Positions 40,631 through 49,370 of a stretch of 64,000 bases of DNA are shown in pieces (the stretch's first letter is position 1; every line of letters begins with the position of its first letter). The stretch is from Pontibacillus chungwhensis (GTDB lineage: Bacteria; Bacillota; Bacilli; Bacillales; BH030062). Under the pieces are notes generated by a model, which did no database searches, was not told the origin of the DNA, and worked only from the letters and a program-made list of their open reading frames with translations. Both the position numbers and the translations under genes were made by a program. The DNA lies in NCBI RefSeq assembly GCF_030166655.1, contig NZ_CP126446.1:434001-498000 (forward strand). The letters are read 5' to 3'.

Positions 40631-40930
40631 GGACTTGTGCTGAGGGAGTGGCTCGAGTTTAGGTTGTGGTGGGTCGAGCTGGGGGGAGTGGCTCAAGTTT
40701 TTGATGTGGTGGCTCGAGCTGGGGGAGTGGCTCAAGTTTTTGTGTTGCGACTCAAGCTACAGCGAATTGACTCATACCGGGAGGCGTGTGGCTCATCTTT
40801 TTCGGTTACTGGCTCAAGCATTCAAAATAACAGCTCAAGTTAGAGGAGACTGACTCAGGATTAGGATGAATGACTCTAGTTTGGAGTTCTTGGCTCAAGT
40901 TGCGTGTGGAGCGACTCAAGCCCCTCCCCG
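40631..40930. repeat. Array of RRCTCAAG repeats (about 15 units, 18-21 bp spacing)
   Basis: GGCTCAAG, GGCTCGAG, GACTCAAG or AGCTCAAG recur at 40650, 40671, 40690, 40711, 40729, 40749, 40769, 40790, 40811, 40832, 40852, 40872, 40892 and 40913. Several units continue with a T-tract (GTTTTTG). Spacing varies between 18 and 21. It follows a terminator, like arrays A-C, but the motif differs. Confidence 0.8.
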
Positions 40931-40997
40931 CCCCCTCAGTGTGATGGAGCGTGTCCCGGTCAGTTCGATTCGAAAGAAACTCTATCGGCGCGAGGCT

Positions 40998-41126
40998 ATG
41001 AATCGTGATGAATTCTCAAAGAATATCATGTATCATTGGTTTAAGTTTGTAATCAGATTCTTCCTTGGATTGTTTATTGGAGGATCCTTATTTGTTATAG
41101 GAGCATCTTTACTTAACTTTATATAA
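40998..41126 (+). CDS. Small single-helix membrane protein
   Basis: 42 residues: a charged N-terminus (MNRDEFSKNIMYHW) and one long hydrophobic helix (FVIRFFLGLFIGGSLFVIGA). The ribosome site is weak (GCGAGG). It ends 28 bases before iadA. I cannot assign a family, and it may be spurious. Confidence 0.4.
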   Translation: MNRDEFSKNIMYHWFKFVIRFFLGLFIGGSLFVIGASLLNFI

Positions 41127-41154
41127 AGAGACAGCAGGAAAGGTGTGAGAAACT

Positions 41155-42324
41155 ATGTTAACACTCATTCAAAATGGTGACGTATATGCACCAAACTATA
41201 TCGGGAAGAAAGACATTCTACTTGTCGATCAAAAGATCGGAGCGATTGAAGATTCGATTTCGGTTCCAGATAACTTTGTAGATATGAAAGTGATTGATGC
41301 TACAGGAAAACGAATTGTTCCTGGATTTATTGATTCCCACGTCCATATTACAGGAGGTGGGGGAGAAGGAAGTTATAAAACTAGGACGCCCGAACTTCAG
41401 CTAACAGATGCAACACTCAGTGGGGTGACAACGTTAGTGGGTGTGTTAGGAACAGATGGAACGACTCGGACCATGACGAACCTCATTGCGAAGGCAAGAG
41501 GGCTCCGGGAAGAGGGGATTAGTTGCTACGCTCACACAGGCTCTTATCAAGTACCGGTGAAGACCTTAACAGGGAAGATTGAAGATGATTTAATCTTAAT
41601 TGATCTCATTATTGGGGCGGGCGAAATTGCCATAGCTGATCACCGTTCTTCTCAGCCTACGGTTGAAGAATTAGCGAAGATTGCCTCCCAAGCAAGGATT
41701 GGCGGGATCTTGTCAGGAAAAGCTGGTATTGTGAATGTTCATGTTGGCGATAGTGCTGATGGGGTCGCGATTTTAGAGGAGATTGCCGAAGGAACGGATA
41801 TTCCAATTAAACAATTCTACCCAACTCACATGAACCGGAATCCGCAGTTGTTTGAAGCAGGAATACAGTATGCTTTAAAAGGTGGGTATGTTGATTTTAC
41901 GACAAGCACCATTCCGAAATTCCTTGAAGAGGGAGAAGTGAAATGTGGACAGGCGCTTAAGAGAATGTTAGAAGCTGGTGTCCCGATTGAGCAGATCACG
42001 TTTACTTCAGATGGGCAAGCTAGTCTACCTGATTTCGATGAAAAAGGGGACTTTATTGGTCTGAAGTTAGGGAAAGTCGATACTCTTTATAAAGCCGTAA
42101 GAGAAGCTGTGGTAGAAGAAGGTGTGGAGCTTGAGACAGCACTTCGGACAGTGACGGCAAACCCAGCCCATATATTGAAACTTTCTCATAAGGGGGAATT
42201 GACGAAAGGTAAAGATGCCGATCTTGTTCTGCTCGATCAGGATCTTCAGGTCGACACTGTGTTTGCCCTTGGACAGTTGATGGTGGAAGAGAAAGAAGCT
42301 GTGGTGAAAGGAACATTTGAGTAG
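41155..42324 (+). CDS. iadA: Isoaspartyl dipeptidase
   Basis: 389 residues of the amidohydrolase superfamily. Metal ligands are His62 and His64 (DSHVHITGGGGEG, with Glu71 for substrate amine), later HVGD and THMNRN histidines, and Asp in TSDGQAS. The N- and C-terminal beta-sandwich ends (LIQNGDVYAP, KGKDADLVLLDQDL) are typical. It cleaves beta-aspartyl dipeptides left from damaged proteins. AGGAAAGG precedes the ATG. Confidence 0.93.
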   Translation: MLTLIQNGDVYAPNYIGKKDILLVDQKIGAIEDSISVPDNFVDMKVIDATGKRIVPGFIDSHVHITGGGGEGSYKTRTPELQLTDATLSGVTTLVGVLGTDGTTRTMTNLIAKARGLREEGISCYAHTGSYQVPVKTLTGKIEDDLILIDLIIGAGEIAIADHRSSQPTVEELAKIASQARIGGILSGKAGIVNVHVGDSADGVAILEEIAEGTDIPIKQFYPTHMNRNPQLFEAGIQYALKGGYVDFTTSTIPKFLEEGEVKCGQALKRMLEAGVPIEQITFTSDGQASLPDFDEKGDFIGLKLGKVDTLYKAVREAVVEEGVELETALRTVTANPAHILKLSHKGELTKGKDADLVLLDQDLQVDTVFALGQLMVEEKEAVVKGTFE

Positions 42325-42340
42325 ATATTGAATGAGGAAG

Positions 42341-42373
42341 AACGATCAGAGGGTAGACTCTGGTCGTTTTTTT
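42341..42373 (+). terminator. Terminator of iadA
   Basis: AACGATCAGAG pairs with CTCTGGTCGTT, followed by T7. Confidence 0.88.
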
Positions 42374-42532
42374 GTTCTTTTACGCTCTCGGTCAGGTTGA
42401 TGAGCAATGCGCCCTAATAAGAGTGAAGCCTCCCTCACAATTTAAAAGCATTTCTTTGAAGGTTTGAAGGGTCTATTTCTATGCTTAATGGGGAATCGTG
42501 ATAGTAATAAAACGTAAAAGGGGTCGGTTTGA

Positions 42533-43597
42533 GTGAAGTACATATGGGCCATGGCATTAGTGCTTTTATTAGTTGCGTGTAACGAGAGTGAGCCAGTAGA
42601 AGAAGGGGAACCTGTTTCAAATAATAAAGGGGAGAGAGGGGAAGTGATTGCCTCAAACCTTGACGTGCCTTGGGATATTAACAAGGTGGGGCAGTCCTTT
42701 TACATTAGTGAACGTCGGGGTACGATTGTGAATGTCCAAGAAGATGGGACGAAAAAAGAGATGCCTCTTCAATTGGATAAAAAGGTGGTCCAACAAGGGG
42801 AGGGAGGTCTCCTCGGTTTTGTGCTACATCCTGATTTTAAGGAGAATGGGTTGGCTTTTTTATACCATACGTATGAAGCGCAGGGACGGTTTAACCGAGT
42901 TCTTACGGTTAAGCTTGTCGACGGGACTTGGCAAGAAGAGAACGTTCTTATTGACCGGATCCCTGGGAGTAATATTCATAACGGAGGGCGTTTGGAGATT
43001 GGGCCTGATCAGCTTCTTTATATAACGACTGGGGATGCAGCGAATGAGAGTAGTGCACAGGACCGGAATAGCCTGGCGGGTAAAATACTGCGAATGAATA
43101 TGGACGGTTCTATCCCTGAAAGTAATCCATTTGCTAACTCCTATGTCTATAGTTATGGGCACCGAAATCCCCAAGGTTTGGCTTGGGCTGAGGATGGAAC
43201 GATGTATGCAGCGGAACATGGCTCAAGAGCATATGATGAGATTAACTTGATTAAACCGGGAGCCAATTATGGCTGGCCTGTTATTCGAGGAGATGAGCAA
43301 AAGGCTGGAATGGAGAAGCCGCTCTTTCATTCTGGGAAAGATACGTGGGCACCATCAGGGCTGGTCTATCATAACGGGAAGCTTTATATGGCAGGTCTTA
43401 GAGGAGAACAAATCAGACAATTTGATGTGAAGAAGGGTACCTCACAGATCTATAAAAAGGGAGTCGGACGGATCAGAGACCTTCTTATTGAAGACGATTC
43501 TATGTATTTCGTCACGAATAATACGGATGGAAGAGGGACGCCAGAACCTGATGATGATAAGCTCTATCGTATTGAGATGACGAGTCAGGAACAGTAA
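42533..43597 (+). CDS. PQQ-dependent sugar dehydrogenase-like lipoprotein
   Basis: 354 residues. A lipoprotein signal ends in VAC (Cys16), then an acidic linker. The six-bladed GSDH/YliI-type propeller shows LDVPWDI, GEGGLLGFVLHPDF, NIHNGGRLEIGPDQLLYI, GHRNPQGLAW and EHGSRAYDEINLI. These residues form the PQQ and calcium sites in soluble aldose dehydrogenases. Many bacterial members of this family have no proven PQQ use. GTG start nine bases after AAAGGGG. Confidence 0.85.
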   Translation: MKYIWAMALVLLLVACNESEPVEEGEPVSNNKGERGEVIASNLDVPWDINKVGQSFYISERRGTIVNVQEDGTKKEMPLQLDKKVVQQGEGGLLGFVLHPDFKENGLAFLYHTYEAQGRFNRVLTVKLVDGTWQEENVLIDRIPGSNIHNGGRLEIGPDQLLYITTGDAANESSAQDRNSLAGKILRMNMDGSIPESNPFANSYVYSYGHRNPQGLAWAEDGTMYAAEHGSRAYDEINLIKPGANYGWPVIRGDEQKAGMEKPLFHSGKDTWAPSGLVYHNGKLYMAGLRGEQIRQFDVKKGTSQIYKKGVGRIRDLLIEDDSMYFVTNNTDGRGTPEPDDDKLYRIEMTSQEQ

Positions 43598-43601
43598 AAG
43601 A

Positions 43602-43631
43602 GTCACATTTGCCCAAACGGTTGAATACACT
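43602..43631 (+). promoter_or_regulatory. Sigma-E-type mother-cell promoter
   Basis: GTCACATT, 14 bases, AATACACT; each element differs from the B. subtilis sigma-E consensus (GTCATATT, 13-15, CATACAMT) at one position. It lies 35 bases before the start of the repeat protein. Confidence 0.55.
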
Positions 43632-43665
43632 AACATCGACTTAGAAACATAAAGGGGAGATAAAT

Positions 43666-44256
43666 GTGTATCAACCAAACTATATGCAAATGCCTGGTCA
43701 ACAAGGCATGATGGATCAAGGCAACGGAATGCAAATGCCACAACAAGGCATGATGGATCAAGGGAATGGAATGCAAATGCCTCAGCAGGGCATGATGGGG
43801 CAAGGAAATGGAATGCAAATGCCTCAGCAAGGTATGATGGGGCAAGGCAACGGGATGCAAATGCCTCAGCAAGGTATGATGGGGCAAGGCAACGGGATGC
43901 AGATGCCTCAGCAAGGTATGAATCAAGGGAACGGTATGATGTCCAATCAAGGCATGACGATGAAAGATAAACAAAATCAAGCGAAAAGTCATATGCATTA
44001 CTTTGTGATTATCGAAATGCAAGATGGTTCTCAATATGAAGGGATTATTGATGAAGTAGATAAAGAAAACGTCTATATGCTTGTTCCGATGGGAGAAGAG
44101 GAAGAAGAAGAGTCATCCGATGAACGTCAGTTTGGATATGGTGGCTACGGGTGGTATGGCGGTGGCTATGGTTACCCAAGGCGCTTCCGACGTTTCAGAA
44201 GATATCGCTTCCCATTCTTCGGTATCGGACGTCTGTACTATCCGTTTTTCTTTTGA
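43666..44256 (+). CDS. Met/Gln/Gly-rich repeat protein, probably spore coat
   Basis: 196 residues. Residues 1-100 hold six copies of a 14-residue repeat QGMM[DG]QGNGMQMPQ (42 bp in the DNA). Residues 108-140 form a small Sm-like domain, HYFVIIEMQDGSQYEGIIDEVDKENVYM, and the end is rich in Gly, Tyr and Arg (GYGWYGGGYGYPRRFRRFRR). This domain plus Arg/Tyr tail is common in small Bacillus spore-associated proteins. GTG start after GGGGAGA. The sigma-E-like promoter supports mother-cell expression. The 20-bp palindrome overlaps its stop codon. Confidence 0.75.
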   Translation: MYQPNYMQMPGQQGMMDQGNGMQMPQQGMMDQGNGMQMPQQGMMGQGNGMQMPQQGMMGQGNGMQMPQQGMMGQGNGMQMPQQGMNQGNGMMSNQGMTMKDKQNQAKSHMHYFVIIEMQDGSQYEGIIDEVDKENVYMLVPMGEEEEEESSDERQFGYGGYGWYGGGYGYPRRFRRFRRYRFPFFGIGRLYYPFFF

Positions 44257-44272
44257 TCAAACGTTTGATCAA
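44253..44272. repeat. 20-bp perfect palindrome, copy 3 of 3
   Basis: TTGATCAAACGTTTGATCAA, here including the TGA stop of the coat-like gene. It is followed closely by a normal terminator. Confidence 0.9.
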
Positions 44273-44276
44273 TTAT

Positions 44277-44306
44277 AAAAGAGGCCTTTATAGGGGCCTC
44301 TTTTTG
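44277..44306 (+). terminator. Terminator of the coat-like gene
   Basis: AAAAGAGGCC and GGCCTCTTTTT around a loop of about nine bases. Confidence 0.88.
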
Positions 44307-44388
44307 TTTTGGTCCTTATCATTCAGGGGGGTGACAAATGAGGTGCGTCCCGTCATATTCCACCTCCCATAAATTACTGTCTATCTCC

Positions 44389-44422
44389 CGTGGAAAATGT
44401 CTTGCCGTGAAACGCTTCCACG
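44389..44422 (+). promoter_or_regulatory. Spaced inverted repeat before the alanine symporter gene
   Basis: CGTGGAA (44389-44395) and TTCCACG (44416-44422), 20 bases apart, about 60 bases before the start. GTGAAACGCTTCCAC within it resembles a cre site but lacks one base. Confidence 0.35.
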
Positions 44423-44482
44423 TGCGATACTCTTCTATGGTATTATGCGTGAATTATGAAAAGAGATCGAGAGGAATACATT

Positions 44483-45826
44483 GTGGAATTTCTAACTACT
44501 ATATTTGAACAGATCAACAGTTTCTTGTGGGGACCGGTCATGCTCCTGTTCTTGCTTGGAACAGGCATTTGGTTAACGATCCAGCTTGGATTTATTCAGG
44601 TTCGTTTTTTAGGAGAAGGTTTCAAGCGTACGTTTGCGCCATTATTTAAGAAACAAGAAGAGGATGGAATCAATTCGTTTAAAGCACTCGCGACCTCTAT
44701 CTCGGCACAGGTCGGTACAGGAAACCTGGCTGGTGTCGCGACGGCGATTGCTGCCGGGGGTCCGGGGGCGATTTTCTGGATGTGGATTAGTTCTTTCTTT
44801 GGCATGGCAACGATCTTTGCTGAGGCGGTTCTGGCACAAGTTTATAAGGTGAAAAAGGGAGATCAGGTTCATGGAGGTCCGGCTTACTATATCAGAGATG
44901 GTCTAGGCAGCCGCTTTTTAGCTGGATTCTTTGCTATTGCGATTGTATTTGCGCTTGGATTTGTCGGAAATATGGTTCAGTCGAATGCTATTACAGTCGC
45001 TATGAATGAAGCGGTAGGGAATGATTCTACACTCTTTAACGTCATTCTTGGTGTGCTTATTGCCTTTTTTGTAGGCTTGATTCTTTTTGGTGGCATCAGC
45101 CGAATCTCTACTTTCGCAGGGAATGTCGTTCCTGTAATGGCCCTTTTATATATCATAGGGAGTCTTGTGATTCTGGCAATGTATTGGGATCAGGTGATTC
45201 CTACGCTCACACTAATTGTTCAGTCTGCTATAAGTCCAGAAGCAGCAGGTGGCGGTGTGCTCGGGGCGACCATTAAAGAAGCCGTACGCTATGGGATTGC
45301 GCGCGGTTTATTCTCAAATGAAGCAGGTATGGGTTCCACCCCTCACGCTCATGCTGTGGCAAATGTGAAGCACCCTGCTCAACAAGGTCTTGTTGCGATG
45401 GTTGGGGTGTTCATTGATACAGTGGTTATTTGTACGTTAACAGCCATGGTTGTGTTGTTGACTGATGCCCATAAGTCCGGTTTAGAAGCGAGTGCCATTA
45501 CTCAAGAAGGATTTGCAAGAGGTCTTGGTTCATTTGGAACACCATTTATCGCAATCTGTTTGTTGTTCTTTGCTTTTACGACTATCTTAGGATGGGCTTA
45601 TTTCGGAGAAGTGAACGTGAAGTTCTTATTTGGAGATAAAGGGATCCCATTTTACCGATCTCTCGTATTGATTTGTATTGTGTTAGGAGCTTTAGTTCAA
45701 GTCGATTTCGTATGGGAAATGGCAGATACGTTCAACGCATTAATGGTCATTCCAAACATTCTGGCTATACTTGGCTTAACGAAAATGATTAAGAAAACAT
45801 GGAAAACCTATTTGCAGGATTATTAA
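44483..45826 (+). CDS. Alanine/glycine:cation symporter (AGCS) family
   Basis: 447 residues with about ten or eleven membrane helices. The AGCS signature is clear: FKALATSISAQVGTGNLAGVATAI, FWMWISSFFGMATIFAEAVLAQ and GGPAYYIRDGLG, later GLFSNEAGMGSTPHAHA. It imports alanine or glycine with Na+. The start is probably the GTG at 44483, eight bases after GAGAGGA, rather than the ATG at 44456, which has no site. Confidence 0.93.
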   Translation: MEFLTTIFEQINSFLWGPVMLLFLLGTGIWLTIQLGFIQVRFLGEGFKRTFAPLFKKQEEDGINSFKALATSISAQVGTGNLAGVATAIAAGGPGAIFWMWISSFFGMATIFAEAVLAQVYKVKKGDQVHGGPAYYIRDGLGSRFLAGFFAIAIVFALGFVGNMVQSNAITVAMNEAVGNDSTLFNVILGVLIAFFVGLILFGGISRISTFAGNVVPVMALLYIIGSLVILAMYWDQVIPTLTLIVQSAISPEAAGGGVLGATIKEAVRYGIARGLFSNEAGMGSTPHAHAVANVKHPAQQGLVAMVGVFIDTVVICTLTAMVVLLTDAHKSGLEASAITQEGFARGLGSFGTPFIAICLLFFAFTTILGWAYFGEVNVKFLFGDKGIPFYRSLVLICIVLGALVQVDFVWEMADTFNALMVIPNILAILGLTKMIKKTWKTYLQDY

Positions 45827-45836
45827 TAGACTATAC

Positions 45837-45894
45837 AAAAGGGGACAGACCCCTGTAGCACATTATCGTGCTACAGGGAGCCTGTCCCTTTTTT
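45837..45894. terminator. Bidirectional terminator between the symporter and NhaC genes
   Basis: A long imperfect stem, AAAGGGGACAG and CTGTAGCAC with their complements, reaches into the 3' end of the minus-strand gene and encodes its last residues. Confidence 0.85.
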
Positions 45895-47293
45895 GCTGCT
45901 CATTCGCATCTTGTTTACCTGAAACCTCTGCTTTAGTAATAGAAATTCCTGTATATCCGTAAAACAGGTTAATCGCGATCACGAGATAGGCAAAGAAAAT
46001 AAATGGAATAAAGCTATAAGGGCTAACGTTTGTAATGTTACTAACGAACAGAGCTGTCACTCCCCAAGGTACTAAGTTAATTCCAACTGTACCTGCAGCT
46101 TCAACAGTACGAGATAAATTCTTCGGGTGAATACCCTGTTTCTCGTATGCTTCAGCCATAGCCCGGGATGGGAGAATGACGGAAAGATACTGTTCTCCAC
46201 TCGTAAAGGCGACAACGAGAGTGGAGAGAACGGTTCTGAGCACAAGCGATCCGGTTGATTGTATGGTATGAACAATTCGGTTTAAAAGGACTGTGAAGAT
46301 TCCTGTTCCTTCAAGAACTCCGCCAAGTGCTGTGGCTGCAATAATTAATCCGATCGTTGGTAGCATAGATGTAATGCCTCCGCCTTGGTCAAACAGTGCG
46401 TTTAATGTTTCTGAGCTTGTGCTTGGGGCAAAGCCGTCTGTCATAGCCCCCATAATTTGAGCAAGTGAGCTCCCTTGAACGAAAAAGGCTGCCATTCCTC
46501 CAATAACACTCACAATAACAAGAGAAGGGACCGCCGGTAATCGCTTCACAATTAGAAGGATCGTGATTACAGGGAGGGTCAGTAGTAAAGGATGAATGGT
46601 GAAAGTGTCCGTTAGTCCGTCCATAATGGAAGTGATTTTCTCAGATTGAGCACCATCTCCACTTGCATTTAAGCCAAGGAACCAGAAAAGAATTAAACTG
46701 ATCAAAAATGCAGGAATTGTATCCCAAAGCATATGGCGTACGTGATCGAAGAGATTGACCCCTACCATTGCAGGGGCAATGTTCGTTGTATCAGATAAAG
46801 GGGAGATCTTATCTCCGAAGAATGCCCCTGAAACGAGGGCACCCACAATGTATGGGTCTGGTATTCCCATTCCGGCACCAATTGCCATGAAGGCGACACC
46901 GACTGTTGCCATAGCCGTAAATGAACTGCCAAGGGTGATCGCAACAATACCTGTTGTTAATGCAATCGTAGGAAGGAACAAGTTTGGTTGGATAAACTCT
47001 AATCCGTAATAAATAATTGAAGGAATGGTTCCGCTTAACATCCACGATCCTACAATCGTACCTATAATAAATAATATAAAAATAGCAGGCAAAGCTCTTG
47101 CTACTCCGGTTTTCATATATTCTTGTAGCTCTTCCCATGAGAAACCAGTAACCATTCCAACGATACAAGTTACGGCAATGCCGATCAGTAGAGGGAGAAA
47201 CATCCCTAGTTCGTTTGGAATGGAATAAGCAGCAGCTGCAATAAGGGCAGCTGGTGGGAGCAGAGCTAGTAGAAAGCTAGGTTGTTTATTCAT
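45863..47293 (-). CDS. nhaC: Na+/H+ antiporter, NhaC family
   Basis: 476 residues with 11-12 membrane helices. NhaC signatures include TLGSSFTAMATVGVAFMAIGAGMG, GAFFGDKISPLSDTTNIAPAMVGVNLFDH and AGTVGINLVPWGVTALFV. It exports Na+ in exchange for protons, and related MleN exchanges malate and lactate, so the exact substrate is open. The ATG at 47293 is used because AAAGGA is nine bases before it; the ATG at 47302 touches that site. Confidence 0.9.
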   Translation of the reverse strand: MNKQPSFLLALLPPAALIAAAAYSIPNELGMFLPLLIGIAVTCIVGMVTGFSWEELQEYMKTGVARALPAIFILFIIGTIVGSWMLSGTIPSIIYYGLEFIQPNLFLPTIALTTGIVAITLGSSFTAMATVGVAFMAIGAGMGIPDPYIVGALVSGAFFGDKISPLSDTTNIAPAMVGVNLFDHVRHMLWDTIPAFLISLILFWFLGLNASGDGAQSEKITSIMDGLTDTFTIHPLLLTLPVITILLIVKRLPAVPSLVIVSVIGGMAAFFVQGSSLAQIMGAMTDGFAPSTSSETLNALFDQGGGITSMLPTIGLIIAATALGGVLEGTGIFTVLLNRIVHTIQSTGSLVLRTVLSTLVVAFTSGEQYLSVILPSRAMAEAYEKQGIHPKNLSRTVEAAGTVGINLVPWGVTALFVSNITNVSPYSFIPFIFFAYLVIAINLFYGYTGISITKAEVSGKQDANEQQKRDRLPVAR

Positions 47294-47434
47294 AACGTGC
47301 ATTCCTTTCGTAGTGAAGAAGGTCTTAGATGTAATATTTTACTTTAACACTTTTATGCTTTTATGCTTTTACTCACTAAATTATTTTACGGGTATCTTCT
47401 TGGGATGTCAACCGAGTTGGAGTGGTGGGGAGTG

Positions 47435-47760
47435 GACGTTGAGAAAGAGAGCTCGGACGTCGAGAAAGAGAGACCGGACGTCGAGAAAGAGAGCTCAGAC
47501 GTCGAGAAAGAGAGGCTGAACGTCGAGAAAGAGAGGCTGGACATCGAGAAAGCGAGCTCGGAAGTCGAGAAAGAGAGCCAGAACGTCGAGAATGAGAGGC
47601 CGGACGTCGAGAAAGGGAGCCAGAATGTCGAGAAAGAGAGGCTGGACGTCGAGAAAGAGAGCTCGGACGTCGAGAAAGAGAGCCCGGACGTCGAGAATGA
47701 GAGCCTGAACGTCGAAAAAACGAGGCCGAACGTCGAAAAACGGCCACGAATATCTAAAAA
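47435..47760. repeat. 21-bp phased array C (16 units)
   Basis: Nearly homogeneous units GACGTCGAGAAAGAGAG plus four bases; no alternation with the TCTAGAA form except the last unit. Starts from 47435 to 47729 are exactly 21 apart. It fills the space between the nhaC promoter region and the 3' end of mreBH. The translated heptad DVEKES- is a by-product of the period. Confidence 0.9.
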
Positions 47761-47790
47761 AGCCTGTCCCCAGAGATGGGGACAGGCTTA
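47755..47790 (-). terminator. Terminator of mreBH
   Basis: On the minus strand AAGCCTGTCCCC and GGGGACAGGCTT around five bases, then T6. Confidence 0.9.
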
Positions 47791-47797
47791 GATGCTG

Positions 47798-48805
47798 TTA
47801 TTTTGCTGCTTTTTGTAGTTTTTGAATCATTTTCAGTGAACGGCCTGTGCCGATTGCGACAGATTCTAATGGGTTTGGAGCAAGGTGGACTGGGACAGAA
47901 ATCTCGCTGCTCAGCCATTCTTCCATACCATTTAGTAAAGCACCACCGCCTGTAATAACAACACCGTGGTCTACGATGTCACCGCTAAGTTCTGGTGGGC
48001 AATCTTCAAGTGTTGCGCGTACGGTTTCAAGAATATTTTCTAAGTTCTCGCGCAGAGCGGACTGAACTTCTGTCGAGCTAAGCGTGATCGTTTTAGGTAA
48101 GCCCGTTACCATGTCGCGTCCACGTACTTCCATTGTTAACTCTTCGTGATCAACTAGAGCGTAGCCGATGTTGATCTTCACTTCTTCTGCAGTGCGTTCA
48201 CCGATTAGAACATTGTAGTGACGACGGACGTGCTGAATGATTTCTTCGTCCATTGTATCTCCGCCATTTCGTACAGAACGGCAGGAAACAACGCCACCGA
48301 AGGAGATGATCGCTACTTCACTTGTACCGCCACCAATATCAAGGATAACGTTTGCAACAGGCTCGCTTACAGGAAGATCAGCGCCAATTGCGGCTGCTAC
48401 CGGTTCTTCAATTAGGTGGACGTTTTTAGCGCCATAGCTCTTCACGGCGTTATGAATAGCGCGTCGTTCTACTGATGTAGAGCCAGAAGGGGTACAAATC
48501 ACAACGTTTGGTTTACGCATGGATAGGCCCATCTTTTTGCTGACCTTTTTGAGCATTTCTTTTAGCATCTGTGCCGTAATGTCATAGTCCGCAATGACTC
48601 CTTCACGAAGTGGGCGGATCGGAATGACGTTTTTAGGCGTTTTACCGACCATTTGTTTTGCTTCTTTTCCAACAGCTAATACATTCTTTGTTTCTGTATC
48701 AATCGCAACAACTGAAGGTTCGTTTAACACGATCCCTTTATTTTTTGAGTAAATTAAGACGTTCGCAGTACCTAAATCAATACCAATTTCTGCATTAGAA
48801 AACAT
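47798..48805 (-). CDS. mreBH: Rod-shape determining actin homologue MreBH
   Basis: 335 residues, the length of B. subtilis MreBH. Actin-fold motifs: phosphate 1 [13 protein letters not shown] (8-20), connect 1 [14 protein letters not shown], phosphate 2 [19 protein letters not shown], adenosine [14 protein letters not shown] and connect 2. The N-terminus [20 protein letters not shown] and the end [19 protein letters not shown] resemble MreBH more than MreB or Mbl. It guides lateral cell-wall synthesis and the LytE hydrolase. It is monocistronic. The ACACCCCCACA run upstream recalls a sigma-I -35, but no -10 is convincing. Confidence 0.9.
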   Translation of the reverse strand: MFSNAEIGIDLGTANVLIYSKNKGIVLNEPSVVAIDTETKNVLAVGKEAKQMVGKTPKNVIPIRPLREGVIADYDITAQMLKEMLKKVSKKMGLSMRKPNVVICTPSGSTSVERRAIHNAVKSYGAKNVHLIEEPVAAAIGADLPVSEPVANVILDIGGGTSEVAIISFGGVVSCRSVRNGGDTMDEEIIQHVRRHYNVLIGERTAEEVKINIGYALVDHEELTMEVRGRDMVTGLPKTITLSSTEVQSALRENLENILETVRATLEDCPPELSGDIVDHGVVITGGGALLNGMEEWLSSEISVPVHLAPNPLESVAIGTGRSLKMIQKLQKAAK

Positions 48806-48942
48806 ATGTAGCGTTCCTCCAATGATGTATTTCTTCCTATAGAATTTCTCTTATAGGCCAGTTTTTGTGGGGGTGTCGAATGTCGTGATTGATGAACAAT
48901 ATATTCCAATGCGCTAAAGAAGGATGAGGTGGAGAAAGGCAT

Positions 48943-48977
48943 AAAAAAACAGAGAGCTTTAGGGGCTCTCTGTTTTT
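48943..48977. terminator. Terminator of the DUF2639 gene
   Basis: AAAAACAGAGAGC and GCTCTCTGTTTTT around six bases, usable in both directions. Confidence 0.88.
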
Positions 48978-48986
48978 CAAGCAACC

Positions 48987-49121
48987 TTACTTAGCAGCTT
49001 TGCCGAAGTATAGGTTTGCAAGAATGTGCTTTTTATAGCTTTCAAGCTTACGGCCTTCGTAACGGCTCATGCCAGTTTTTTTAAGTTCATTAACGTACCA
49101 GCCTTTGCTTCCGATATGCAT
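48987..49121 (-). CDS. DUF2639 small protein (YflJ-like)
   Basis: 44 residues: MHIGSKGWYVNELK, then GMSRYEGRKLESYKKHILANLYF. The SKGWxVxxLK and EGRKLExYK segments are those of DUF2639, a family of very small Bacillus proteins. The ATG at 49121 lies nine bases after GAAAGG; an in-frame ATG three codons earlier is too close. Function unknown. Confidence 0.8.
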   Translation of the reverse strand: MHIGSKGWYVNELKKTGMSRYEGRKLESYKKHILANLYFGKAAK

Positions 49122-49370
49122 GGCTAACATCCTTTCTTCTATAGCATTTAATAAAGAGCATTAATCATCGGTGTTATTGTACCATCTTTTCCAAGCGAGT
49201 GAAAGGATATCCCAAAAATTTTTGCGTGAAGTCATAGAGCGAGTCTGTAGTTCCACACATCCGGGGATGCAGAAGCATATATCTGGGAATTCTTTTTCGA
49301 AACTAGTACAAAGGTGAGGGCTGATGTTAAACTATTGGAAGTAGGTAAGGATTAGGAAAGGGTGTAAGGT

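Noticed and set aside
43630-44034. A 134-codon antisense ORF rich in His and Leu
   Set aside because: It is the complement of the 42-bp coding repeats of the coat-like gene, without start signals.
44405-44420. Catabolite-responsive element before the alanine symporter
   Set aside because: GTGAAACGCTTCCAC is one base too short for the cre pattern; listed only as part of an inverted repeat.
47363-47791. A 142-codon ORF with DVEKES-type heptads, like a coiled coil
   Set aside because: It is array C in translation; the opposite strand is open as well (SLSRRPS-type), which shows that the repeat period rather than a protein keeps it open.
48806-48890. Sigma-I promoter and a 0A box (TGTCGAA at 48874) upstream of mreBH
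   Set aside because: ACACCCCCACA resembles a sigma-I -35 but no CGAA -10 follows at the right distance; a single 0A box is weak evidence.
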